Origin: Pelargonium nanum
Taxonomy: Eukaryota; Streptophyta; Magnoliopsida; Geraniales; Geraniaceae
DNA length: 23,172 nt
Direction: 5' to 3'
Assembly: GCA_036897485.1 (NCBI GenBank)
Contig: JAYMTF010001483.1
Location: 1-23,172 of the forward strand
Part shown: positions 1 to 10,591 of the stretch, piece by piece
Position numbering within the stretch: position 1 is the first letter of the stretch
Layout of the letters: every line of letters starts with the position of its first letter
Made by a program: the position numbers and the translations under genes
Notes under the pieces: model-generated
The model's input: the letters and a program-made list of their open reading frames with translations, nothing else
What the model was told of the DNA's origin: nothing
The model's database searches: none

Positions 1-600
1 AGGTGAAGTTGAGTTAACAAACAAGCTCTAAGTACTGTTTAATAAATTCAGCAGTTCTAATGGCATATAATTGAATATTAAAAACAAGATTATAGTTATC
101 ATTGTCAAATCGCGTGTCCAAAACATTTGTTAAACTTCACAAATCGCTAATACAAACCACAATCACAACGCCAAAAGACCGTCCAAACTTAAACTGATCA
201 CTCTCCGACCTCTAGCCCAACCCAACTAACATGTCTAATGGACGGGTCATGGGTTCGTACAGACCAATCCACGGGTAATCCACCAGCCCGATCATCTAAA
301 ATCGTAAGAGACAACGGCAGTGCCATGTCTGGCTATTTGAGTCGATTTGATTCAAAGTTTTTACGGGGTCCATTTGGTTTTGGTGACTTGTGGTCATGGC
401 TGTTGGTGTTGGTATTCATGGAATCATGGGTGTTCATGATTTATAGTTAACTTGTTTTGATTTACTACTTAATTTTGGTTTATTTATGTTTACTTGGTTG
501 ATTTGAGATTTTATATGGATGGAAGAGGGATGTCAAATATGGAGTCGGCGAGAAATAGTTCAAAGATTAAAATAAAACGTATCAAACATTATTTATGTTA
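1..600. other. Upstream intergenic DNA, no gene seen
   Basis: No convincing gene lies here. A 70-codon open frame from the ATG at 238 has no recognisable domain and no coding-like composition. The stretch at about 210-300 is rich in CCCAACCC, GGGTC and CCCGA words, similar in style to a patch upstream of KTF1 near 13.8-13.9 kb. Its role is unknown. Confidence 0.6.
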
Positions 601-610
601 TGATTTAGTA

Positions 611-831
611 ATTTTTTTATCGGTTTATACCATGTGGTTTATGAGCGGGCTCGCACACTCGCAATTGACACATTTAAGTCGTTTTACGGCACTCAGACTA
701 ATCAACATTCGAGCTTTGTTATTAGTTAAAACCTTCACCTCTCCCCATATGTGTGTTAAGCGGGAATCGAACGCGAGCGATCTTTCCACTCACACAGCAT
801 TTGTTGCCAATTGCGCCACTACTCTTGGGTT
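611..831 (-). mobile_element. tRNA-derived SINE (minus strand)
   Basis: Read on the minus strand, the sequence contains both internal RNA polymerase III promoter boxes. The A box is TGGCGCAATTGGC (plus positions 806-818) and the B box is GTTCGATTC (764-772), at tRNA-like spacing. A tRNA-unrelated body follows, and the element ends in an A-run seen as seven T on the plus strand (612-618). The seven-base word TTTAGTA flanks both sides (604-610 and 832-838), which fits a target-site duplication. Pairing of a tRNA-like acceptor arm is not evident, so a functional tRNA gene is unlikely. The exact family is not recognised. Confidence 0.65.
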
Positions 832-901
832 TTTAGTATTTATTTTTTATTTTTAATAAACAATATAGCATCCCGGGATTCAACGGTAAACTGGCTTGCA
901 T

Positions 902-1060
902 GTGGGCTTAGCGGCCCAGAACCAAAGCGGCTCAATTTTTAATGGCCTTTTAAAATGTAAACTCTGGGCCGCAAGACAAGGCCCAATTGACAAATCTAAA
1001 TTTAAGAGGTTGTACCTTGAGTCTTTCGAGCATGTAGGGTCTACTTCAAAGGTACAACCC
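902..1060 (+). promoter_or_regulatory. RZ-1 promoter with site II (TCP-type) motifs
   Basis: Four GGGCTT/GGCCCA/TGGGCC-type words lie close together, at about 903-909, 913-918, 965-970 and 980-985. They sit roughly 100-200 bp upstream of the presumed transcription start. Such site II elements are bound by TCP factors and are typical of plant housekeeping, ribosomal and RNA-binding protein genes. No clear TATA box is seen. A telo-box-like TTTAGGGTTT lies in the 5'-UTR intron at about 1281. The start site itself is inferred (about 1050-1090). Confidence 0.55.
1008..1059. repeat. Imperfect inverted repeat near the RZ-1 transcription start
   Basis: GGTTGTACCTTGA at 1008-1020 is mirrored by TCAAAGGTACAACC at 1046-1059, with one extra base in the right arm. 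The spacer is 25 nt. It lies between the site II motifs and the 5' UTR. It could form a hairpin or bind a dimeric factor, but no function is known. Confidence 0.6.
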
Positions 1061-1214
1061 TTTCACAGCTGAATCACACTCTTCTCTGTCCTCACCTTAC
1101 TGACTAGGGCTTCGCTCACTCAGTGTTCAAAAACAGGAAAGAGACGCACAAATCTCAAATCCATTTCGATTCAGAGATAATTTTTTGACGTTTAGCAGAT
1201 TGAGCGGGTTAAAG

Positions 1215-1318
1215 GTAAGCGATTTTCTTTCCATGTTCGATTTCTTTCCCATTTTCCTGGGAATCAAACAAGTCCTTTTGTTTAGGGTTTTTTTCAAATT
1301 TTGTTTCTGCCATTTTAG
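1215..1318 (+). other. Intron in the RZ-1 5' UTR
   Basis: A consensus donor (AAAG|GTAAGC, GT at 1215) and acceptor (CATTTTAG|GA, AG at 1317-1318) bracket a T-rich 104-bp intron. It ends 17 nt before the start codon. After splicing, the leader from about 1060 contains no upstream ATG. A 5'-UTR intron just before the ATG is common in highly expressed plant RNA-binding protein genes. Confidence 0.65.
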
Positions 1319-1335
1319 GATTTGTGCGTTGAGCA

Positions 1336-4300
1336 ATGGCTGGCAAAGAAGATTACAAGATATTTGTCGGAGGATTGTCGTGGGACGTCACGGAGCGGGA
1401 GCTCGAGAGCAAATTCAGCCGTTTCGGCAAAGTCATTGAGTGTCAGGTAGTGAATATTTCTGTTTGATTCTTGAGAAAATAAGATATTTGTTTGATATTT
1501 CTTGTTCGTTGAATTTGGAAATGTACAAGTTCGGTGAATGAAGCTTAAAGTTTGGAATCTTAGATGTTTTGATGGCATTTTTCAATTTCAAAGTGAAAAG
1601 GGATTTTTTTTCTTCATGATTTGCAATGGCTCATAATGTAGCATCTTCTTGCTATATTTTGCATATTTTTCTTGTTCTTTTTTCTTTCAGATATGAGTTT
1701 TGTAAGAAGAAATGTAGTTCTTTTTCTATAGAAAAAAGTCCCACAACTATTGGGGATTTAGTTGTTCAAATCTGTTGTTGTAATCAAAATGCTGTGTGCG
1801 TTTTGAAACTTCAGATGTTTTTACTCAGTTTGTCCTTGTCTAAAGAGAAAATGGGTTGCAATGCAAGACAATCCATGTTCTAATACTTGTAGTTAAATCA
1901 GTCCTTACGTGACTATTGTAGTGTATTCTTTCTCTGTTATTTTTTTCTCTGTTCATAGTTTTTATTTTCCTGACTTGAGTTGCTGTCTTTCTGAATTGCT
2001 GGTTTTGCTTAAGAGATGCTGTAGACGGATTTTGACCGAAAATATATTGGTTCAGAGTGATTGCATCAAGTAGCTGAAGCCCTATCAAATGTCTGTTATT
2101 GAATTACTTTGGATTCTGTGCATTATCAAGATAGTGTGTTTAATGGACGGTCTCTGGATATGGGGAGTGCAGTTCATGTGAGCGGCTAAAGTAACATATA
2201 TTGTTCTGTTACACTTGCTAGTTGGCAGAAAATCCTTTCTTTTTTCTTTGCATCAGATCAGTTCAGTGGTAGAGCTTATGCCTTGTGACCTTGTGATCAT
2301 ATGTTCAAGTCACGTAAACAGCTTCTATACAAAGCAAGAGAAGATTGCATGCATAAAAGATCCTCCCTAAATCCCACAGTGGTGGGAGCTCTGTGCACTG
2401 GGACACCCTTTTGTTGATAAGAGATCGATTCACATGACAATTTAAATCACTAGTATGGAGTTGATATAATGCTCTAATATTGAGTTGACCAATCAGCAAG
2501 GAACTTGATGTAGCAAACTTTTTGAAGTCCTTGGTTGTTTAGTTTTCTCAAAGCTTGCAGATATTCTTTCTGGATACTGTTGCTGAGGAACTGGAGGGTC
2601 TAACTGATCTCTGTTCAATCAACTCCTATCTTTACTTTTATTCTTAAACTTAAATATTCTGTTTCAACCTAATGAAAGAAAACGTGCCTTGTTTTCACAT
2701 TGGGCTCTCAATTTTTTTCTCGTGATTTTATGTGGGTTTTTGACAACAACAGTGCATCCTTGGATTAATAAACGCGGCCGCCAATTTGTTCAGATTATGG
2801 GAATTTAGAGGGTTATATGTTGTTATCAATATATCATTTGATATCTTGTCATGTGCGGAGTTCTCTTAAAGCCGTTATGTTGTGGTCTTTTGGTTGTTTA
2901 CCTTTGGCAAAGTTGATCTTCAGAAATGATGTCGGCTACCTGATCCTTTAGTTGCAGAGGTTGCTGTGTTGTACATGTTGATATACGTTAGATATATCGA
3001 CCAGATTGCATAAATGGTTACTGCATCCTTTTATCTGCTAAATTTGTTGGCTCCTGAAGGCTGAGATTCCTGCTTTGCCACCTTGTTACTTGTGATTTGT
3101 GTGTGACTTGCCTTGATTTTCTCTTCTGGCCAGTTGCTACTATGATGCTAATGTACCTGTGTAGTGGAAAATAATATGCATTGCTGATTTGGAGTGTGTG
3201 ATCCGTCTGTGCAGATCATAGTTTTATCTTAATATCCCAAATTAGTGCCAGTGGGATTCATTTTATGTTTTGAGATTCGGGCGTGGCTACGAACCAGTGG
3301 TTCTTAATTCATGGCATTCAGTTTGCATCCTTTGGAGTCACAGATGCCAGAAACTGTACCTTTTTTTATTCAAGCTGTAATTTAGCTGAGCTGCATAATA
3401 CAGAGCAGAGTGCTGATATAGCAGACTGCCAGATGCAAGATTTTGGATAGCAGAACAGTGGTTGCACATTAGTAAACTAAGATTTGATGGCACGTGCTTA
3501 TGGTTGAGCAGGTTTACATCTGGCTGCCTGAAAGCAGAATTTGTCTAATCTCAGTCTTGGTGTTAGTAGCTGGTGTTTGCTAAAATTCTTTGGTCTTTTC
3601 TGCTGTTATTCTAGAATTGGTCTACTCAAGGGGCGCTGTGAGGTAATTTGTGCTATCAATATGTTGTTGACAGAACTGTAGTAAAGTAGGAGCATAAACG
3701 CCTGCAATTTTAAGCTGAGTTAGGTGATGCACTATGATTCAGTATGAATCAATTTAGTCAATTGGAAGAGGTTCTCTTGATTTCATTGATTCTTAAGGAC
3801 AATGTGCTAACTAAGTAGATAAGTAATGGTAGAAGGCAGCATAGTTGAGGCTTGATCTTAGAATGGAAAAATTGCAGTGATCTTTGTTTTGAAGATTTAT
3901 TCCCGCTCTCACTTGGGTTCAGGGAAGATGTATACAGCCTGATGCTTTAGTATACATTCTTCATGATATTTGTTTCTAGATATAATGACTTATTGGTTGA
4001 AAGAATTTGAAATCTAGTAGAACAATAACTGTAAGTACTGTACTGTGGAGTGGGTTATTGTTGTTGTGACAGAGGTTAGTTGTTTTTATCAGCTGCTATA
4101 ATGTTTCTACCCGTCACACATCATCATTGTGCAATTGAGTGACGATGGTGGATCTCTAGGGTGTTTTAGTTTTTTACCAGTTAACCAGATTCTTTGTTGC
4201 CATAGCTATTCTCTGATGCATTTAATGTAACAGCATGAGATTGTTTACTGGCGTCATATGATGGCCGAGTTATTTGTGATCAAAACCTGAAGTATGCATA

Positions 4301-5394
4301 TAATTGCAATGCATTTCTGCCTTTGTGCAAGGTTATTCTGTTACGAGCTCTTGACAATATAGGTTTATGTCATAAAAAATCTCATTTCTAAGTCTTGCAT
4401 CTACACTATTTTTTGGAGTACCTGTTCCTTTGCTTGGCGTCAGCTTCTCTAGTATGGTGTTCCTGTAGATCATGCTGGAAAGAGATACAGGACGCCCTCG
4501 TGGGTTTGGGTTCATTACATTTGCAGACCGTCGTGGCATGGAAAATGCTATCAAGGAAATGCATGGACGAGAGTATGGTAATCGGATCATATCAGTAAAC
4601 AAGGCCCAACCCAAAGCGGGAGATGATGCAGACCATGGGTACAGGGGAGGAGGCTACTCATCTGGTGGCAGGGGTAACTATGGTGGGGGAGATAGGTCTG
4701 CAGGGCAGGATAATTGCTTCAAGTGTGGGCGATCAGGGCATTGGGCTCGTGACTGCCCATCAGCTGATGGTGGTGGCCGAGTTAGTGGTGGAGGACCGTT
4801 TTCTTCACGTTCTAGGTTTGGAGGGTCTGGCAGTCATGGAGATCGTTTTGGAGGAGACCGTGATCGATTCATGGATGACCGTTATGATCCAGTGCGTTCT
4901 AGGGATAGAGAACGTTTTGACAGCAGAGATGACAAATATGGAAGTCGTGACCGGTCTGCTAATGACAGGTACTTAAGTTTAAAGGCAACCCGTACAATAT
5001 TGCATCATTTTAGTGACATTTTCTATTTCTGTGTTCAATTGAACAAGTTGATAAATTTCTGCTTTAAATGAGGCAACATTCTTTTAGTATAATGGTTGTA
5101 ATGCATTTAGTAAATGTTGTGACACTCGATTTGTGCACCATACATAGGTACCCTTCCAGTGGTGGAGACCGCTTTGGAAGCAATAGGTATGGTGGTTCTG
5201 ATCGTTATCATCCACAAAACGACTATAGCAAGGACAGAGGCTATGATAGGGATGGTGATGCACGCGGAACCAGTGATAGGTATGGAGGTGGAGGGGGTGC
5301 TATGAGGAATGAGGGAAGAAGCTACAGAAATAGACCAGAGCCGTATGACCGACCTAGCAGGGGTGGTCGTCCATCTTCCTTTGACCGCATCTAA
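1336..5394 (+). CDS. RZ1C: RZ-1-type glycine-rich RNA-binding protein (RRM + CCHC zinc knuckle)
   Basis: Three coding exons are inferred: 1336-1446, 4469-4968 and 5148-5394, giving 858 nt and 285 residues. All introns are GT-AG and phases agree. The ATG at 1336 is the first in the spliced leader. The RRM spans about residues 7-86, with RNP2 IFVGGL at 9-14 and RNP1 RGFGFITF at 48-55. A CX2CX4HX4C zinc knuckle lies at C120, C123, H128 and C133. The tail to residue 285 is rich in Gly, Arg, Asp, Ser and Tyr, with many DRYGG/SRDR-like blocks. This order and length are those of the plant RZ-1 family, nuclear proteins that bind RNA, interact with SR splicing factors and affect splicing and transcription. 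The sequence is closest to the RZ-1B/RZ-1C branch as I recall it. RZ1C is favoured by adjacency to KTF1, and the exact paralogue is less certain than the family. The second intron (4969-5147), if retained, adds about 34 residues and then a stop at 5069-5071. Confidence 0.92.
1447..4468 (+). other. 3.0-kb intron splitting the RZ-1 RRM
   Basis: Donor TGTCAG|GTAGTG and acceptor CCTGTAG|ATC give a 3,022-bp phase-0 intron after residue 37, between RNP2 and RNP1. Apart from a SINE at about 2252-2412, I see no gene in it. Open frames on either strand here are short and without domains. The composition is T-rich on the plus strand, as expected of plant intron sequence. Confidence 0.85.
2252..2412 (+). 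mobile_element. Au-like SINE in the RZ-1 intron
   Basis: The 5' part is tRNA-like, with an A box CAGTTCAGTGGTAGAGC at 2259-2275 and a B box GTTCAAGTC at 2303-2311. The 3' part reads CTCCCTAAATCCCACAG (2363-2379), then GTGGGAGCT and TGTGCACTGGGACACCCTTTT. This resembles the conserved tail of the plant Au SINE family as I remember it. It lies in the same orientation as the gene. No clear target-site duplication is visible, so the copy is probably old. The 5' boundary is estimated from tRNA geometry. Confidence 0.75.
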
Positions 5395-5600
5395 ATGACT
5401 CGGGTGTTTTTTTAGCATTACTCTATGTACTTGTTAACATTTTCAATTTACTATGTACAATGGTTTCAGTTCCCGCTCGACAGCATGACTAATATATGTT
5501 GCATTGTGCGTTTTCTTGTTCCTTTGTTTGTTTCCAGAAGATGGAGCATACAACTTGTTCAGGTACACTTATTTGTGATCTTTGAGTCTTGATTATGTTC
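5395..5600 (+). other. RZ-1 3' UTR region
   Basis: T-rich sequence follows the TAA at 5392-5394. There is no canonical AATAAA close by, so the poly(A) site cannot be placed. GTTTCCAG at about 5530-5537 could be a splice acceptor for a 3'-UTR intron, but this is not supported further. Confidence 0.35.
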
Positions 5601-7281
5601 GAAAAGCTCACGCAATAGAGAACTAATTTGTGTTAATCTAGAGCTGATGTAGAGTGTGGACAAATGTGTAAACAAATGGAGTTATGTGGGTCTGAGGAGT
5701 GCTTTGACTTGCTTTATGTCACTTGTTTCTTGGATCCTTTCTCCTTATTCAAAGGAAATCCATGGAATTGATTGGTGCTTTTAATATTTTCATTTTTGGC
5801 TGCTGAATAGTCTTTGGATGCAAAAGCTCAGCTACTAGCTTCTTATTCTTCAATGTGCTCCAAGTTTTCACTATCTTAAAATAGGATGGGTCCCCCCTTT
5901 GGCTTCACACAATTCTAAGGCTATATAGCATATAGATAGCAACTTCTTTCTTTTCAATTATTTTTTTGAGTACCCAATTATTGATTACTCGTGAGGTTGA
6001 AACTATATGTCGTTCGATTATTGATTTGATTGATTGATTTGGTGCTCTAAAGCTAAGATTAGAACGAGTCAACTATTTCATTCATTTGTAGACGATCTTT
6101 ATGCATTCCATTGCTTGTGTCCGTGTTTCAATTGAATTAATCAAGTCTCGTACCATTTGTAAATGGTTTTAAATAAACTTCTAGCTATTGTACTTGATTG
6201 TATTAGTTATTTTGAATTTATGATGGATCTTTGTACTATTTGTTCTAATCTAATATGCATCTTATTTTATTATACATTTTATTAAGATGGCACTTACTCT
6301 GGACATGCACTAATAATTGATGATAGGACAACTTGAAGATGCTTTCAAAAAAATAAAAACAATTTGAAGATCAGTAATTTACAAAGAGTTGAAAAGAAAA
6401 AATAAATTACGTATGTATGACTAATATTTTGGTCACCTGATTGGATCATATCGCATGATGTATCAATCTAATCTTTAAAATATTATTTTTGTCCATTGGA
6501 CGGTAAGCGTGGTGATATTGACAATTTGTAAGACGAACCAACAACTCTAGATTTAAGATGATAATTGCCAATTTCTTGATTGGAATATTCAAATGAAATG
6601 TAGGCATTGACTAAAGAGTGATGATGGAGACTTTTTGAGAAGAAAAGGTACCGTAAAAACATAGGCATTGACTTGTAAAGTTGATGATTTCAGATTTTTA
6701 AATTTAAGTTTCTAAATATTATTCTTGGGAACTATTCGGATGGACTTTTCTATATTTTTAAGGAAAAAGTTGAAAACGAAACTGTTTTTGGTCTGACTTC
6801 TTCGTAGATGTGAAAAAGTGGATAAATAATACTACAATTTGTATAAAATTTTGTACACTTCTTTCTGCTAAGTGATGTGATAATAACACTATATTGAATG
6901 TTTTCTACTAATTTAAAACAAATATCAAATTGATGATTGAGTAGTTTATTTATTATATAACAAATTTACGTACGAGATTTAAATGCTGATTCATCAGTCT
7001 TATTTTTCAAATTGTAATGCTAAAATTGCGTTAATCCTTTTACGTACCATCATTGAAATATTCTTTAATCACCTAATTATTTTAGTAGAATTGTAGTAGT
7101 AATTTTTTAAAATTAAAATAAAAAACCTTAACTCGTGGTTATTACAAATAACATCATATGAATTTTTTTGATCAGAACATTATATGAATTTAATTGTTAT
7201 GTTATCTTGTTTATAAACACAACAGATTAAAAAATATTGTGTGATAATTATTAGTTCAATTAGCATAATCTGTCTTGTGTT

Positions 7282-7326
7282 ACCATACAAAATAAGTTTT
7301 TTTTAAGGAACCATACAAAATAAGTT
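7282..7326. repeat. 17-bp direct repeat
   Basis: ACCATACAAAATAAGTT occurs at 7282-7298 and again at 7310-7326, separated by a T-run and AAGGA. It is a perfect short duplication, probably from replication slippage. No function is suggested. Confidence 0.8.
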
Positions 7327-10135
7327 ATAAGTTGTCATAATAAAATAAAATAAAAGGCTATGGTTTCAACAGTTTCTCCAAGGAAATGGGAACATTTTGT
7401 TTTTCACATGCAGACTTGTCATTAGAATAGACAAAAATTATAAAATTAAATAAATTTAAATATGCAACCCAGTTAGAGATTAATAAAATAATTATGATTT
7501 ACAGTTTGATAAGTTTAGTTTAACGTGTCGTGTATAAATTAATTCGTACGTCAAGAGTGTGAAGATTCTTCTACTAATGAGAAAACATGACTTGAATCTA
7601 ATAAACTATATTAGTTTTCATGTATTATTGTAACCTAACCACTAATTAAATATTAATTATTTACATTATTAAGTGTAACATAATAACCACAAATTATTAT
7701 CAATATATATTTGCATTATTAGCCATTCAGTGTAGTCAATATATGAGTCTATTTAATTTGTTTTACAAATTTATTCATGATATCATATGCAATAGGTTCA
7801 TGTTACTTAGTTTAAATAGTGGTGTAATTTTTAAATGAAGATCAGTTTGGATAAATTTATGTTACCAATCTCAATACGAATTTACAATAATATGTGTCGA
7901 TTATAAAATAGAGAACAAGCTTATAAAATGTTTGATCAATAGGTCCATGCGTGATTAATAGTTTAAGCCAATGAGTTTTGATAAATATTGTGAAAGAATT
8001 GGTAATGATTCTATATCAATATATTTTTCTAATGCATAAAATTAATAATTTATTATTTAAAACAGATTGTAACAAAAACGATATTAAATTAGAGAAAGAT
8101 CAATCCACTTAGACAAGCCTGACAAAGAGACCGAAAACCTTACTAACTTGTGGGTACTCGGTTCACATACCAACCTGTAAACAAAAGATTGAAACTACCA
8201 AACAATGGCTAATTAAAATATCATGATGTAATCAAATTGAAGGCACTAGAATCCCTCCTATCTACTTGAATAATTAAGTTGAAGGCATTGATCCTTCCCT
8301 CTATCCTGAAGAGCACGAACATTTGATCACGATTGCACTTGAAGTTATAAGGTGATAATGTGGAAGACTCTGCTAACCGCCTCTTGCCACCATTAAGTCT
8401 GCCACTTGATTCGATGACTCCAACCAAACCACTACCATCCAAACTATCTTCTTCTTCTTTACAAACGTCTCATGTTGCTCTGTGCACACACCTATATATA
8501 TAAAAAAAAACTAACGAAAAACTACGCACTCTACAAACTTTAACAATATCTTAACTTGTTATCAAAGCAATAGCTCGTTATCAAAACGAAAAAAAAAACC
8601 GCAATTTGTTATATATGTGCAAACTCAAGAGACTGTCGTACTCTAAAAAATCAGGAGCATCCAAAGCCAAATAAAAACTCTAGGCGACCCTTAAATAGAG
8701 AGAAAGAGAGAGTCGCTTGATAGAAATATTATTAAATCATTCATAACACTAACTTCATAAATAAATAAAAGGACTCGTATTGAAACAATAATATGTGCGA
8801 AATATGACACTCCAAACTGAAGATAACAAAATATTGAATTTTTCTACAGTTCTACCACTCTAGCCATTTTTATTAGGATATATTTTATTGTTTAAATTTC
8901 TTAATACAATCGTGTGCGCATCTTTTTAATTTATATGGACTATGGCATAGTATATTACAATTATAACATATTATTCATAAACTCGTTTCCATTGTTATTT
9001 CATATTTATCTTAAAAAAATTTTTGTGATTGTATATAGTTAATTAGAAGACCATTTCTGATTTGCATTAGACATGCACAGCATAATATATTTTCTTCATT
9101 TATGTCCATATTGGGATTTGACTCATAATTGGAAGTCACTGATTGTCGTGAGAACTTCAACTTCCAATGTAAAAGAAGTTCATCAAATTCATGGAATTAT
9201 TTATTTACTCATTTATTTTTGCGAAATTTTATGGTATCTCTGTTAGTGCATGCAACGAACAGAGTTTTAATGTTTTAACCTTGGTTTGTAGTTACAAAAT
9301 TAATATTCTATGCCAATAATCTTGTGATCAATTGTTAATTTACCAACTTGGTGTGTAAGTACAAGTATCATCTCTTTAGTAGAAGGAGATGATATTGTTT
9401 TCCACATTTAAGATCTTGCTAGAATTCTTCATAACGACGTGTTATTTAGATTCACTCACAATAGATTGTTACTCTCACACGTTGATGTAGTTTCTTGGGC
9501 ACACCTAAAATCCGTTTAACAACATGCTACCAATAGGCATGCTTCTGAATCCCAACAGCAAAGATCCAAACTCATAAACAACAAAATGAAAGAGATGAAA
9601 ACTAAAGTGCCAAAAAATACCAATCAAGAACCAGCTAATGAAGTTGAAATAATTAATATTATAAGATTTTTATTGTAATTAAATGTAGATTTGGGATGGT
9701 TTCATATATTGGAATATCCTATTTCCTTTAGAAACTCCGGTCCTTAATTTCTACTTTTAGAGTTCAGAAAAGTTAAGAGCATACACACTACTAGCAATTT
9801 TACAGATCCAAACTAGAGAGGAAAATGCTTGATTCTTGTCCATATTGGTGGCTATTGCTATTATTTCCTAATATATGTGAAATGAATATTAACCCTTATC
9901 CACTTGACTCCATCTACATTTATTTTGATCTTTAAGTCATAAAGAAGAAGAAGAAAGAATCCCAAATAGGAAAAATCCAAATAAATATCCTCTCCTTATC
10001 CTTAAAATACGCAAATCAAAATCACAATAAATGAGAAATTAAGTAAACATTGTCTCGCATGTACATGTATTATGTATAGTGGATCAATAAGATGTTTCAT
10101 CTAAGATATTTAACACATGATAAATATTTGGTTCT

Positions 10136-10270
10136 GATATTTAATTCCAAAAAACTGAACTATATAGTTACTATTCACTTATTCCTAACTAACTCTCTAT
10201 CCAATATTTGACATTCAATCACAAAAATCCAACTATATAGTTACTTTTCACTTATTCCTAATTAACCCTC
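10136..10270. repeat. Imperfect tandem duplication upstream of the MFS gene
   Basis: Two adjacent units are offset by 73 bp. The best-conserved parts are 10158-10197 and 10231-10270, each starting AACTATATAGTTACT and continuing TTCACTTATTCCTAA. They share nearly all of 40 bases, and weaker similarity extends to the left. The repeats lie about 220-330 bp upstream of the TATA box, so they are inside the likely promoter. No known factor site is recognised in them. Confidence 0.75.
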
Positions 10271-10486
10271 TGGCCATTTTTCACACATATCCACTAGTGC
10301 TACAATTTATTGATGATCTCTAGCAAGATAATATTATGGTTTAGTAAACAAATTGCCATTATCGAAATAAAATATATAATTTATTATATTTCCTTTAATT
10401 TATAATCAATTTCTCATTTCCATTGCTCTATTATAGTCAACCCATATCTCTACTCTTTGAACTCATTTTTCCACTCCATTTTCCCC

Positions 10487-10492
10487 TATAAA
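10487..10492 (+). promoter_or_regulatory. TATA box of the MFS gene
   Basis: CCCCTATAAATTG at about 10483-10495 is a good plant TATA box. It puts the transcription start near 10518-10525 and leaves a 5' leader of about 70 nt before the ATG at 10592. Confidence 0.6.
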
Positions 10493-10591
10493 TTGACTTC
10501 TTAGTCCTCACACGTTCTTGCAATAACCTTGTCCTCTTATCAAACTCATTGCACCAACCTTTCTCTTCTCAGCAACAACACTACTTCAAAC

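Larger units (their letters stand above)
5601..10480. other. AT-rich intergenic DNA, no gene seen
   Basis: Nearly 4.9 kb with frequent stops in all frames and no recognisable protein or RNA gene. Items of note are a 17-bp direct repeat (7282-7298 and 7310-7326), a less AT-rich island at about 8290-8460 with a short unrecognised minus-strand reading frame, and a tandem duplication at about 10136-10270 near the next gene. The remainder looks like decayed intergenic sequence. Confidence 0.7.

Noticed and set aside
754..825. Functional tRNA gene on the minus strand
   Set aside because: A and B boxes are present, but a paired acceptor stem is not evident. The sequence continues into a SINE-like body with a terminal A-run and a flanking direct repeat.
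494..856. 120-codon plus-strand frame
   Set aside because: It runs through the antisense of a SINE and starts at TTG. The translation has no domain.
4035..4070. Possible TS-type SINE tail (CTGTGGAGTGGGTTATTGTTGTTG)
   Set aside because: Similarity to the remembered Solanaceae-type SINE end is weak, and no upstream A or B box could be found.
8492..8590. Possible Copia LTR end with primer-binding site (TGTTATCAAAGC at 8557-8568) after a TATA-like run
   Set aside because: It differs at two positions from the usual Met-tRNA primer-binding word. No LTR pair, gag or pol is visible, and a similar word recurs 19 bp later by chance.
10529..10591. N-terminal extension of the MFS protein by 21 residues
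   Set aside because: The extension starts at TTG, not ATG, and lies only about 10 nt after the inferred transcription start. The ATG at 10592 is the natural start.
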